Part shown: one piece after another, positions 6,906 through 13,224 of the stretch
How positions within the stretch are numbered: the first letter of the stretch is position 1
Layout: each line of letters begins with the position of its first letter
Assembly: GCA_900315105.1 (NCBI GenBank)
Contig: OMXX01000104.1
Location: forward strand, 1 to 13,224
DNA: 13,224 nucleotides
DNA from: an uncultured Prevotellaceae bacterium
Lineage (GTDB): Bacteria; Bacteroidota; Bacteroidia; Bacteroidales; Bacteroidaceae
Direction: 5' to 3'
The notes under the pieces: generated by a model
What the model was told of the DNA's origin: nothing
The model's input: the letters and a program-made list of their open reading frames with translations, nothing else
Database searches by the model: none
Made by a program: the position numbers and the translations under genes

Positions 6906-7817
6906 TTACAGCCCACCCCCTCCTTCATCATCTGAAGGCGTTGAGCCACCATCACCGGTGCTTACGTCACCATCAGGAGAGAGGAAAACCTCCATCGTAG
7001 CGCCATAGCTTGAGGACGCGAGGTTGTAGGCTGCATCACCCTGATAGTCAGCGAGGATGCTGTTGGCAGCAAGGAGCGTCTGCGAACTGACGAGCGTCTT
7101 GCCGTTAGCCGACTTGCGGGAGTGAACCCAGCAATACACACAGTCGCCGTCGTTGCCTGAGTGACCGAGCTTGCCATCAACGGAAGCGAAGCCGTGAGAA
7201 CTGCCTGTCACATCAGCAAGCTTTTCCTCGTTTGCTGCATCGAGAACCACCTTCGCAGCCGAGAACTGACAGTAAGGAATGCCTGTCTCTTCGTTAACCT
7301 TCTGCTTGACGAGGAAAAACGAAATCTGGTCGCCATAGCGATAGTCTGCGTTGTTCTCGACAACCTTCTGTGAGAACTGCGCCACGGTTGTGTTGCTTGT
7401 AATGTCAAGCGAACCGAGACGGATGTCAGTCACGCCACTCTGACCGTTGCCAGTCACCACGATTGTCGGAAGCGAGCCCTGAGTAATCTGATACGGAGCA
7501 GCCACGCATGCACCACCAGCCACCTGCTGCTTGGTGAGATAGACGGGAGTCTGCTGCATGTTCACCTTCACGAACATATTGTAGTCCGAGAGGTTCTTAG
7601 GGCGGTTCTCGAAACCGTAGTTGAGAAGCGGACGGATGCCCTTATACATCTGCACCACGTTAGCCCACTTGGTGCGATGTCGCTGTTGAGACTCTGTGCG
7701 CGAGATCTTCACCTCGGTCACCTTCTCCGAAACGATGGTGCGACCTGCTGAGCGACGGAACGTAAGGCTGCCAGCCGAGCCCTTTAGCTTTGATGCGATA
7801 CCATTTAGAATTGCCAT
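6906..7817 (-). CDS. DUF6266-like protein
   Basis: This 303-residue protein has no signal peptide or membrane segment. The N-terminal 65 residues (a GSAGSLTFRRSAGRTIV segment, then RTESQQRHRTKWANVVQMYKGIRPLLN) resemble the start of DUF6266 proteins, a Bacteroidetes family of unknown role with the same Gly-rich start and R-x-E/Q-Q-x-x-R-x-K pattern. The middle (110-280) looks like mixed beta structure, and the tail (282-303) is a flexible run of Gly, Asp and Ser. The ATG at 7817 is the clear start; its upstream region carries a 33-bp repeat and a promoter at 8199-8230. It stands alone between its own promoter and terminator, divergent from the gene at 8639. A structural or secreted-surface role has been suggested for look-alikes but cannot be shown here. 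Confidence 0.75.
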   Translation of the reverse strand: MAILNGIASKLKGSAGSLTFRRSAGRTIVSEKVTEVKISRTESQQRHRTKWANVVQMYKGIRPLLNYGFENRPKNLSDYNMFVKVNMQQTPVYLTKQQVAGGACVAAPYQITQGSLPTIVVTGNGQSGVTDIRLGSLDITSNTTVAQFSQKVVENNADYRYGDQISFFLVKQKVNEETGIPYCQFSAAKVVLDAANEEKLADVTGSSHGFASVDGKLGHSGNDGDCVYCWVHSRKSANGKTLVSSQTLLAANSILADYQGDAAYNLASSSYGATMEVFLSPDGDVSTGDGGSTPSDDEGGGGL

Positions 7818-7846
7818 AAATGCCTAACCAAGCCTTCCCAAAGGGT

Positions 7847-7880
7847 AGTCGGATGTTGATAACATCAGAGTATGTGACCA
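7847..7880 (-). repeat. Second copy of the 33-bp palindromic segment
   Basis: It matches 2732-2764 at about 29 of 33 positions, with the core GATGTT-GAT-AACATC (7852-7866). It begins 30 bp upstream of the DUF6266-like start codon, in the presumed 5' untranslated region. The two contexts are unrelated, so the unit is either mobile or a recurring regulatory site. Confidence 0.75.
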
Positions 7881-8000
7881 GATGTTTTATAGCATCCTTC
7901 GCCAATGCCCGCGCTTGGATTTTCGGGGGATAAAAGGTTAGTAACTTTGTAGGTCAGAAGATTGTAAGGTAGGAAGTGAAAAGCGTGAAGTATAGGAAAG

Positions 8001-8064
8001 TCTCTAAACTCTAGTCTCTAATCACTAAACTCTAAACACTAAACCCTAATCTCTAAACCTAAAC
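8001..8064. repeat. Degenerate CTAAACT heptamer tract
   Basis: About nine imperfect copies of CTAAACT/CTAATCT/CTAAACA lie in tandem. Related CTAACCT words occur at 6767-6800 and within the riboswitch insert. The whole 7818-8198 interval holds no gene: only this tract, the 33-bp repeat and the inverted repeat next to it. Confidence 0.7.
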
Positions 8065-8191
8065 AAGAAAGATACAAGCAATTGCCGTCGCCGTCCTCAT
8101 ATTGTTTCTCTGTTCTTCCTCTGCTAAGAGAGCAGAGCCACAACGGAGTCATAGCGAAGGCATAGCAGAGGATGCCCGTATCCTTTTCTTG
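8064..8191. repeat. Nested inverted repeat in the DUF6266-like leader
   Basis: The outer arms CAAGAAAGATAC (8064-8075) and GTATCCTTTTCTTG (8178-8191) enclose a perfect 10-bp pair, TCCTCTGCTA (8117-8126) with TAGCAGAGGA (8163-8172). The layout (outer ends, inner hairpin, no coding) is like that of the other foldback elements. If the promoter at 8199-8230 is real, this would be the first 130 nt of a long structured leader. Confidence 0.6.
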
Positions 8192-8198
8192 TGTACTG

Positions 8199-8230
8199 CA
8201 AAATTACTACATTTTCCCCATGCAGGCAAT
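8199..8230 (-). promoter_or_regulatory. Promoter of the DUF6266-like gene
   Basis: On the minus strand ATTG (8227-8230) is followed by exactly 20 bp and TAATTTTG (8199-8206), fitting the Bacteroidetes -33/-7 consensus with the same spacing as the toxin-antitoxin promoter. It implies a leader of about 370 nt. Two CCGTGGG direct repeats lie upstream (within 8238-8268). Confidence 0.65.
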
Positions 8231-8292
8231 AGTTGTCCCACGGTTTGAACACCCATTTCCCACGGCTCGTGAAAACAAACCTCCGCATAGCA

Positions 8293-8440
8293 GTTACCAC
8301 GGTTACTCTGGTTACCTGCCGTGTATATATATAGCCCTATTCTCTAATATATATAGTAGCTTATTATTATAATTAATAATAAGAACCTTATTCCCCTATT
8401 GTAAAACATAACGGGTAACCCGTGTAACCGAGGTAACCAG
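8293..8440. other. Origin-like site: inverted 9-bp iterons around an AT-rich palindrome
   Basis: Three tandem 9-mers GTTACCACG, GTTACTCTG, GTTACCTGC occupy 8293-8319. A second triplet lies in the opposite orientation, with GTAAC at 8415, 8424 and 8433, again at 9-bp spacing. Between them are about 95 bp of very AT-rich DNA with TATATATATA runs and the perfect palindrome CTTATTATTA-TAAT-TAATAATAAG arms (8360-8383), close to the midpoint of the two triplets. Two more GTAAC sites in GCATGTAAC context follow at 8456 and 8485. This matches the general look of iteron origins or multi-site operators. The triplet motif recurs at 13088-13114. Confidence 0.6.
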
Positions 8441-8494
8441 TCTCTATTATAGCATGTAACGAGGTCATCTGTGAACAAAGGCATGTAACAAGCA

Positions 8495-8519
8495 TTTTGG
8501 AAACTTTTAGTACCTTTGC
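8495..8519 (+). promoter_or_regulatory. Promoter of the 171-residue gene
   Basis: TACCTTTG (8511-8518) matches the -7 consensus. No TTG lies at the usual -33 distance, but ATTTTGGAAA sits 7 bp upstream of the -7 box, in the same arrangement as near 6046-6071 on the other strand. Downstream is an operator-like palindrome TTGAGAT-A-ATCTCGA (8525-8539). Confidence 0.6.
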
Positions 8520-8638
8520 AAACGTTGAGATAATCTCGACACAGGCTCTCGTCAGCAGCGCGCATAAAAAATAAGCTGACACATGAGAGAACTCCGGAGC
8601 TTCCCTGTTCTATGTTAACTCTTTAACAATAAAGAACA

Positions 8639-9154
8639 ATGAAGCTAAATACTGGTTTCATCCTCATTGAGGAGTTCGACCTGGAGGCCATAACCGTGGC
8701 ATTCAGGCAGGGAAGGCTGTATCTGAAAACTGACGATTCAGCCGAAAACGCAGCGAAAAAACGTGCTGCGGGCATACGTGACATAATGGAGTATGTAGCA
8801 CGAATAGACGATTGTGCAAGTGCTCCATATACCTCGAAGACACATGATATATGGGAGAACATATTGCATTCCGAGAAACTGGCCGACCTTTTCTTCTACC
8901 AACGTTATGCCAGCAGTCGCGGCAAGGTGAATTGGTATCGCGTGAATGTGGTAATCTGCCTATTGCGCGAGATGGGCGTATATCGCGAGGAGTTCACGGG
9001 GGTGGAGCTGCATTGCCGTTGCGAACGTTCTGCCAAGCGTAACGCGCATTACACGGGCATGGGCCGCTATCTGCTTGAGTGTAGCGAGATCGTCACGTTG
9101 AAGAATCTGCTGAAGACCACAGATATTAATCTGAACACGGAAACCATGGAATGA
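8639..9154 (+). CDS. Hypothetical 171-residue protein, C-terminus built from repeat DNA
   Basis: I do not recognise this protein. It is soluble, predicted mostly helical, with a charged helix near 37-56, an aromatic helix near 80-112 (LADLFFYQRY, NWYRVNVVICLLREMG) and a Cys/His/Arg patch, ELHCRCERSAKRNAHYTG (123-140), that might bind metal or nucleic acid. The region up to residue about 160 looks like a real gene: it has a promoter, an A-rich leader before the ATG, and sustained codon structure. From about 9118 the DNA becomes a copy of the repeat at 9338-9411, so the last ten or so residues and the stop codon come from the repeat. The original C-terminus may have been lost. Being placed next to the iteron region and upstream of the primase suggests, without proving, a link to replication or to the same element. 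Confidence 0.65.
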   Translation: MKLNTGFILIEEFDLEAITVAFRQGRLYLKTDDSAENAAKKRAAGIRDIMEYVARIDDCASAPYTSKTHDIWENILHSEKLADLFFYQRYASSRGKVNWYRVNVVICLLREMGVYREEFTGVELHCRCERSAKRNAHYTGMGRYLLECSEIVTLKNLLKTTDINLNTETME

Positions 9155-9430
9155 ACGAAAATTTCCGTTTCTTTCGTGTTATCTGTGGTCAGGAAAAATA
9201 AAAGCACAGACAAACGGATGTCACAGGTAAGAGTCCCCCTATGCAGGGGAATTTAGAGGGTCTAAGTGTAAGCGAGATATTCCTAAAATCTGTGTTATCT
9301 GTGTTCGAAATGAATAACCACAGATATCTGGGATCTCACAGATGTCAATCTGACCACGGGAGCCCGGAATGAACGAAAAATTTCCGTTTCTTTCGTGTTA
9401 TCTGTGATCAAGGAAATGTCAAGGTCAAAG

Positions 9431-9674
9431 AATTGCCTGGAAGGCAACACTATGAGTAACCGAGGCGCATACTCGACGAAGGAGAGGATGCCCTCGGATA
9501 GACATCCATCGCTATTCTTATCAGCCTGGAAGGCTGTACCTGATTAGCTTGACTCACACCATTTCGCGATGTACTGTCTTCCAGACAGTAGAAGGGTTAT
9601 GATGCTAATCCCCCGCACATCCTCGTTTCACTCGTATGTACGGGGTTACTAATAGTATTGCCTTCCAGGCAATT
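9431..9674. mobile_element. MITE-like element with 31-bp terminal inverted repeats
   Basis: The ends 9431-9461 and 9644-9674 are reverse complements at 29 of 31 positions; the outermost 17 bases (AATTGCCTGGAAGGCAA) are perfect and are themselves hairpins. Inside are CAGCC-TGGAA-GGCTG (9522-9536) and TACTGTCT-TCC-AGACAGTA (9572-9590). A direct 12-bp repeat GTCAAAGAATTG covers each side or is nearby (9424-9435 and 9694-9705). At 244 bp with no coding capacity, it interrupts the mosaic array, which resumes to its right. No transposase is present in the window. Confidence 0.78.
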
Positions 9675-9734
9675 CCTAACTCCCAAAGCTTGAGTCAAAG
9701 AATTGATGAGAGATTAATGTGACCTTTGCGGAAA

Positions 9735-9768
9735 CTTGCTTTAGCTTGATGAGCTTCAGCGAATAATT
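9735..9768 (-). repeat. Inverted copy of the 34-bp repeat from the window start
   Basis: This is the reverse complement of 96-129 with one mismatch. The core AGCTTGATGAGCT is a small hairpin. It lies between the MITE-like element and the resumed repeat array, next to CTCAC-gga-GTGAG (9776-9789). Confidence 0.8.
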
Positions 9769-10398
9769 AATGTGTCCTCACGGAGTGAGAAGATGCCAAT
9801 CCCGAGCGAAAGCGAGATATCCCTTAAATCTGTGCAATCTGTGTTCGGAATAAAGATTAGGGTTGAGAGGCTAGAGTTTAGAGACCACGGAAGATACGGA
9901 ATAAACGGATGTCACAGGTAAGAGTCCCCCTATGCAGGGGGATTTAGAGGGTCTAAGCGAAAGCGAGATATCCCTTAGATCTGTGCAATCTGTGTTCGAA
10001 ATAAATAACCACAGATATCTGGGATCTCACAGATACTAATCCCGAGCGCAAGCGAGATATTCCGTTTCTTTCGCGTTTTCTGTGGTCTGGAAAAATAAAA
10101 CCACAGACCAACGGATGTCACAGGTAATAGTTCCCCTATGCAGGGGGATTTAGAGGGTCTAAGTGTAAGCGAGATAATCCCTTAAATCTGTGCTATCTGT
10201 GTTCAGAATAAAGATTAGGCTTGAGAGGTTAGAGTTTAGAGACCACGGAAGATACGGAATAAACGGAACAAACGGATGTCACAGGTAAGAGTCCCCCTAT
10301 GCAGGGGGATTTAGAGGGTCTAAGTGTAAGCAAGATATTCCGTTTCTTTCGTGTTTTCTGTGTTCAGAAAAACTACCGTTCATTACGTTTTCTTTGCA

Positions 10399-10444
10399 GT
10401 AAACCGAGCCGCTCCGTTTACCAGAACTTTTCGCAATACCTTTG
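10399..10444 (+). promoter_or_regulatory. Promoter and interrupted palindrome ahead of the primase unit
   Basis: TACCTTTG (10437-10444) is a consensus -7 element about 80 bp upstream of the 107-residue gene. Just before it, 10399-10421 is a 23-bp interrupted palindrome: arms GTAAAC-c-GAGC and GCTC-c-GTTTAC around a central C. Its position near -33 suits a repressor or activator site. The preceding ACTTTT resembles the promoter at 8495-8519. Confidence 0.6.
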
Positions 10445-10522
10445 CATCAGGAATTCAGAATAAGTGGCCACGAAAGCTGAACCGGTAATTAATGAAATTT
10501 TCAAACTCTAAAAATCAAAGCA

Positions 10523-10846
10523 ATGATAAAAAAAGAATTCAATTCCATCACCTGCCTCATACAGCAGAATGTAGATATCACCCAGCGCCCTATCAGAGGG
10601 AATCTCTATCGCACCCGTAAAGGTGTGCTCAAGTTTGAACAGACTGTTTCTACAGAGAAATGCTACGAGCGTAACCCGCATCTGTTCGAAGGCAACTACG
10701 TCAATATCGGTCGCAACAAGGAGGGCGAGATAGTGCTCAACTTCCGTAAGTTCAAGGATATCAACAACAGTTTCGACCCTCAGTCCTTCTGCTATGGAGT
10801 CTATACCGAGCTAATGCGCGAACTGCCGACAATCGTCAATCTGTAA
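10523..10846 (+). CDS. Hypothetical 107-residue protein upstream of the primase-helicase
   Basis: I do not recognise the family. The protein is small, soluble and basic in its N-terminal half, with a predicted beta-rich core (RGNLYRTRKGVLKFEQTV, then NYVNIGRNKEGEIVLNFRKF) and a C-terminal helix (CYGVYTELMRELPTIVNL). There is no signal peptide or membrane segment. The ATG at 10523 follows an A-rich leader and the promoter at 10437-10444. Only 16 bp of pyrimidine-rich DNA separate its stop from the primase-helicase start, so the two are almost certainly co-transcribed. A DNA-binding accessory or regulatory role is a reasonable guess from size and placement only. Confidence 0.7.
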   Translation: MIKKEFNSITCLIQQNVDITQRPIRGNLYRTRKGVLKFEQTVSTEKCYERNPHLFEGNYVNIGRNKEGEIVLNFRKFKDINNSFDPQSFCYGVYTELMRELPTIVNL

Positions 10847-10862
10847 TCTCTCTATCTCTCTT

Positions 10863-13088
10863 ATGAAATTCGACTATTGTATCAAATTCCACCAGATGCC
10901 CTTAGCGCTCACCCAAACAGTCTTCGAGCAACTGATTGACGCGCCCTGGCTCCATCAGCTTTGCGAGCAGATAGCAGCAGGCAACAAAGACAAGAAGCGC
11001 GAGCTGCCGGCCGTGATGTGGCAGGCACGCTTTGAAGGACAGAAACGAGCCAATGCAAACGCCAAGCCGAGCGGTTTGTTTCAGCTCGATGTTGACCATC
11101 AGGATCCCGATGCGATATGGTCACACATCAAGGAGCGTACCGGCGAACTGGGCATCTACATAGCCCACAAGACAGCCAGTCGCGAGGGCATACGCATCGT
11201 GGCACGTTGCCGAACGGAGTTCAGCACCTTGCTCGATAATCAGCTATGGCTCTCACAGCAGATTGGCGTGCAGCCCGATACGGCTTGCAAGGATTTTGCC
11301 CGTCTCGGATTCCTTTGCGAACGCTCATATTTCTATCACTATAACCCAAACATTTTCACAGATGAACCAACTGTTTTGCTTGAGAATACAGGTGTGGAGA
11401 ATCAGCCTGTCTCTCGTCCTCACAACATCCAGCCTGATGCTCCTTTGGAGCAAGGAGTAAAGTCTTCAGCCATGAGTCTTGAGTTTCGTGGCATTCCCTA
11501 CTCCACCATAGTCAGCGAACTGGTAGCCCGAACTGGTGGCGAGCCTTACGAGGGTGAGCGCAACAACCGCCTCTACCTCATCTGCCGACTGCTTGCCAAC
11601 ATAACCGACCGTCAAGCTGACCGCATCTTTCAAATCTGTCCTCGTTTCGGGCTATCCGAAACGGAAGTCCGCGCCTGTTGCGAGTCGGCTTGCAAATCGG
11701 CAAGGACAGAGAAAATGCCCTATGTTCTATATAAGGTGCTGAAGGACTTGGAAGCCAATAATGATAGTGATGACATTGCAGAGTTTTCTGACTCCCCCAA
11801 GCCTCTGAAAATGCCAGAAGCGAGTCATATGCCTCCCTTAATCCGCGAGTTCGTAGAAACGAGTCCTGACGACTACAAGGAGGCAACCGTCATGGCCTGT
11901 CTCCCTATCTGCGGATTCCTCGGCTCTCGCCTTCGTGCACGCTATCTGGATGGCGAGATACAAGCTCCGTCGTTCATAGTCAACATCATAGCTCCATCAG
12001 CCAGCGGTAAAGGCTCTCTGTTGCGCATCCCCGATTTATGTCTTGCGAAAGTGCGAGCCATGGATGATGCAGGTCGCGAGCAGGAGGCAGAGTTCACGCG
12101 CCTGTCAAAACTGAAGAAGAACGAGAAGAAACAACTTGAAGAGCCGACACCGATAGTGCGCGACATACCAGCCAAGGTGTCGGTTACCAAACTCCTGAAG
12201 CGCATGGTACAGGCTCGTGGTCTGCATCTCATTTCCGTCTCGTCGGAAGCTGACACCCTGACCAACAGCAACAAGGCTGGAACATGGGCACAGAAGAGTG
12301 ACATCTACCGTGTTGCGCAGGATTGCGATGGAGGACGCTACGGACAGGACTACCAATGCGACACCTCGTATTCTGCAACCTGTCAGATGCGCTACAACCT
12401 TCTTACCCTCGGCACCCCAGGAGCCATAGCGCGAGCGTTTCCCGATGTAGAGGACGGTCTCATCACCCGTTGCATCATGCTGGAACTCCCATCGCAATTC
12501 GGCAAGCCTATGCCTATACGCAAGCAGCTAAATCAACATCAGGAGCGCATTATCCAAGAGAAGGTGGATGCCTTGATGGGCATCTGTCAAGATGAAGAGG
12601 GGAACGTTCTTCCCGAATATCATCTCAACGTGCCTTGGCTATGCGAAGGTGTAGATGCATGGCTGTCGAAACAGCGTCTGCGGGCAATTCGCGATGATGA
12701 TCATGCACGTGACCAGTTCATGCGTAGGGCAGCCCTCATAGGCTTTCGTGCCGGCATGGTTGTCACCTTCCTCTGGGGTAGCATCAATAAGGAGCACATC
12801 GACTACACCATAGAGTTTGCCATATGGGTTGCAGATGTCATTCTCCAGTCGCTACTCGACCGCTATTCAACCAAGGTAAACGAACTGGCAGCAGGTTATG
12901 AGAAACCCAAAGCGCATCGCTATCCGTCGCTCTTTGATGGTCTCCCTGATATCTTCACGCTTCAGGATCTCCGCAAGTTGTGTACTACTCAGTCAATCAA
13001 GAGTCCGCTCAAATCCATCATCTTCCGCTGGACGGAAAATCATCTGATTGAGAAGCAAGGCGACTCATTCGTAAAACTAACTCAGTAG
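10863..13088 (+). CDS. BT4734/VirE-N primase-polymerase-like and DUF3987 helicase-like protein
   Basis: This 741-residue protein matches the Bacteroidetes VirE-N (BT4734-like) plus DUF3987 architecture, related to replicative primase-helicases of mobile elements. Residues about 45-165 look like an archaeo-eukaryotic primase fold: FQLDVD with D76 and D78 as the metal pair, SREGIRIV (106-113), and DTACKDFARLGF (139-150). Residues 205-295 resemble a primase C-terminal helical region. From about 320 comes DUF3987: a Walker A-like APSASGKGS (377-385, first Gly replaced by Ala, K383), acidic pair SEAD (E462, D464), a sensor-like LTLGTPGA and an arginine in GLITRCIMLELP (R536). A winged-helix-like tail (697-739) ends the protein. 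The stop codon overlaps the first base of a GTTAC iteron triplet. Whether the catalytic centres are active is not known. Confidence 0.85.
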   Translation: MKFDYCIKFHQMPLALTQTVFEQLIDAPWLHQLCEQIAAGNKDKKRELPAVMWQARFEGQKRANANAKPSGLFQLDVDHQDPDAIWSHIKERTGELGIYIAHKTASREGIRIVARCRTEFSTLLDNQLWLSQQIGVQPDTACKDFARLGFLCERSYFYHYNPNIFTDEPTVLLENTGVENQPVSRPHNIQPDAPLEQGVKSSAMSLEFRGIPYSTIVSELVARTGGEPYEGERNNRLYLICRLLANITDRQADRIFQICPRFGLSETEVRACCESACKSARTEKMPYVLYKVLKDLEANNDSDDIAEFSDSPKPLKMPEASHMPPLIREFVETSPDDYKEATVMACLPICGFLGSRLRARYLDGEIQAPSFIVNIIAPSASGKGSLLRIPDLCLAKVRAMDDAGREQEAEFTRLSKLKKNEKKQLEEPTPIVRDIPAKVSVTKLLKRMVQARGLHLISVSSEADTLTNSNKAGTWAQKSDIYRVAQDCDGGRYGQDYQCDTSYSATCQMRYNLLTLGTPGAIARAFPDVEDGLITRCIMLELPSQFGKPMPIRKQLNQHQERIIQEKVDALMGICQDEEGNVLPEYHLNVPWLCEGVDAWLSKQRLRAIRDDDHARDQFMRRAALIGFRAGMVVTFLWGSINKEHIDYTIEFAIWVADVILQSLLDRYSTKVNELAAGYEKPKAHRYPSLFDGLPDIFTLQDLRKLCTTQSIKSPLKSIIFRWTENHLIEKQGDSFVKLTQ

Positions 13089-13114
13089 TTACCTCGGTTA
13101 CTCCGGTTACCTCT
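13088..13114 (+). repeat. Third GTTAC iteron triplet, overlapping the primase stop codon
   Basis: Three tandem 9-mers GTTACCTCG, GTTACTCCG, GTTACCTCT begin at the last base of the TAG stop codon (13086-13088). GTTACCTCG is identical to a unit of the inverted triplet at 8415-8440, and spacing is the same as at 8293-8319. Confidence 0.8.
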
Positions 13115-13124
13115 AACGTTTTTT

Positions 13125-13214
13125 ATTTATTACTGTCCGATAAACCTCTGTAACTTACCTTCCATCAAGAAATTGAATCTTGGTAAGCCTATGAATAATA
13201 CAAAAACAATAAAA
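13125..13214. repeat. 90-bp dispersed repeat, copy 2
   Basis: This is the partner of 2521-2610 (about 85% identical). It follows the iteron triplet by 10 bp and reaches nearly to the window end, so its full length is unknown. It may continue into a larger element to the right. Confidence 0.75.
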
Positions 13215-13224
13215 ACCCCTTAAT

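Larger units (their letters stand above)
9118..10376. repeat. Mosaic repeat array of about 1.3 kb
   Basis: This gene-free region (9155-10522) is built from recurring modules. One 70-bp module, starting ACGGATGTCACAGGTAA and containing CCCCCT-ATGC-AGGGGG and TTTAGAGGGTCTAAG, occurs at 9214-9283, 9904-9973, 10111-10180 and 10272-10341. A larger block, 9823-9970, is repeated at 10181-10337 with an added 9 bp. Other words are ATCTGTG (often paired at 9-bp spacing), CCACAGATATCTGGGATCTCA (as shorter shared segments) and TTTCCGTTTCTTTCGTGTT. The array overlaps the end of the 171-residue gene and stops about 60 bp before the next promoter. No sustained open frame is present. Confidence 0.88.

Noticed and set aside
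7660..7905. Minus-strand frame of 81 residues overlapping the DUF6266-like start
   Set aside because: It overlaps the better-supported gene in another frame and includes the 33-bp repeat.
8344..8582. Two short minus-strand frames in the origin-like region
   Set aside because: They cross the AT-rich palindrome and iterons and encode low-complexity sequence with no domain.
9118..10376. CRISPR array
   Set aside because: Repeats are of mixed lengths and mosaic, with no constant spacer size and no cas genes.
12105..12497. Minus-strand frame of 130 residues inside the primase-helicase gene
   Set aside because: It is antisense to a well-supported domain and has no independent signal.

Overview
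The window looks like chromosomal DNA from a gut- or oral-type Bacteroidales bacterium, most likely Prevotella or a close relative. The support is fourfold. Several intergenic regions carry the Bacteroidetes promoter -7 element TAnnTTTG, and start codons lack Shine-Dalgarno sequences. The genes are family types typical of this order (SusC-era style TonB receptor with a PepSY membrane partner, a DUF6266-like protein, and a BT4734/VirE-N plus DUF3987 primase-helicase). The non-coding DNA is dense with the short palindromic repeats seen in these genomes. No rRNA, tRNA, CRISPR array or transposase gene was found.

Left third (1-5570, minus strand). This is a cobalamin-riboswitch operon read right to left: riboswitch (about 5570-5179), TonB-dependent outer-membrane receptor (5163-2785), PepSY-type inner-membrane protein (2502-1042), and an exported CbiK-like cobaltochelatase (969-170). 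The last gene is split by a one-base frameshift just before its final catalytic histidine. The set reads as uptake across the outer membrane, a membrane (possibly redox) partner, and a periplasmic metal-tetrapyrrole enzyme. The riboswitch core looks intact, but one peripheral hairpin has grown by about 190 nt of tandem repeat. A G/C-rich hairpin repeat sits immediately after the stop codon of both the receptor and the PepSY gene.

Middle (5570-8200). This holds a 266-bp MITE-like foldback element, a 76-bp tandem duplication, a RelB/YafQ-type toxin-antitoxin pair with promoter and terminator, and a DUF6266-like gene with its own promoter and strong terminator.

Right part (8200-13224). An origin-like site (two inverted triplets of a 9-bp GTTAC repeat around an AT-rich palindrome) lies between the divergent DUF6266-like gene and an unrecognised 171-aa gene. 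Then come 1.3 kb of mosaic repeats with an embedded 244-bp MITE-like element, and a two-gene unit encoding an unrecognised 107-aa protein and a 741-aa primase-polymerase/helicase-like protein. A third GTTAC triplet overlaps the stop codon of that last gene. The stretch 8293-13114, bracketed by the same repeat and containing a replication-type protein, is the best candidate for an undescribed system. That is an inference from layout, not proof.
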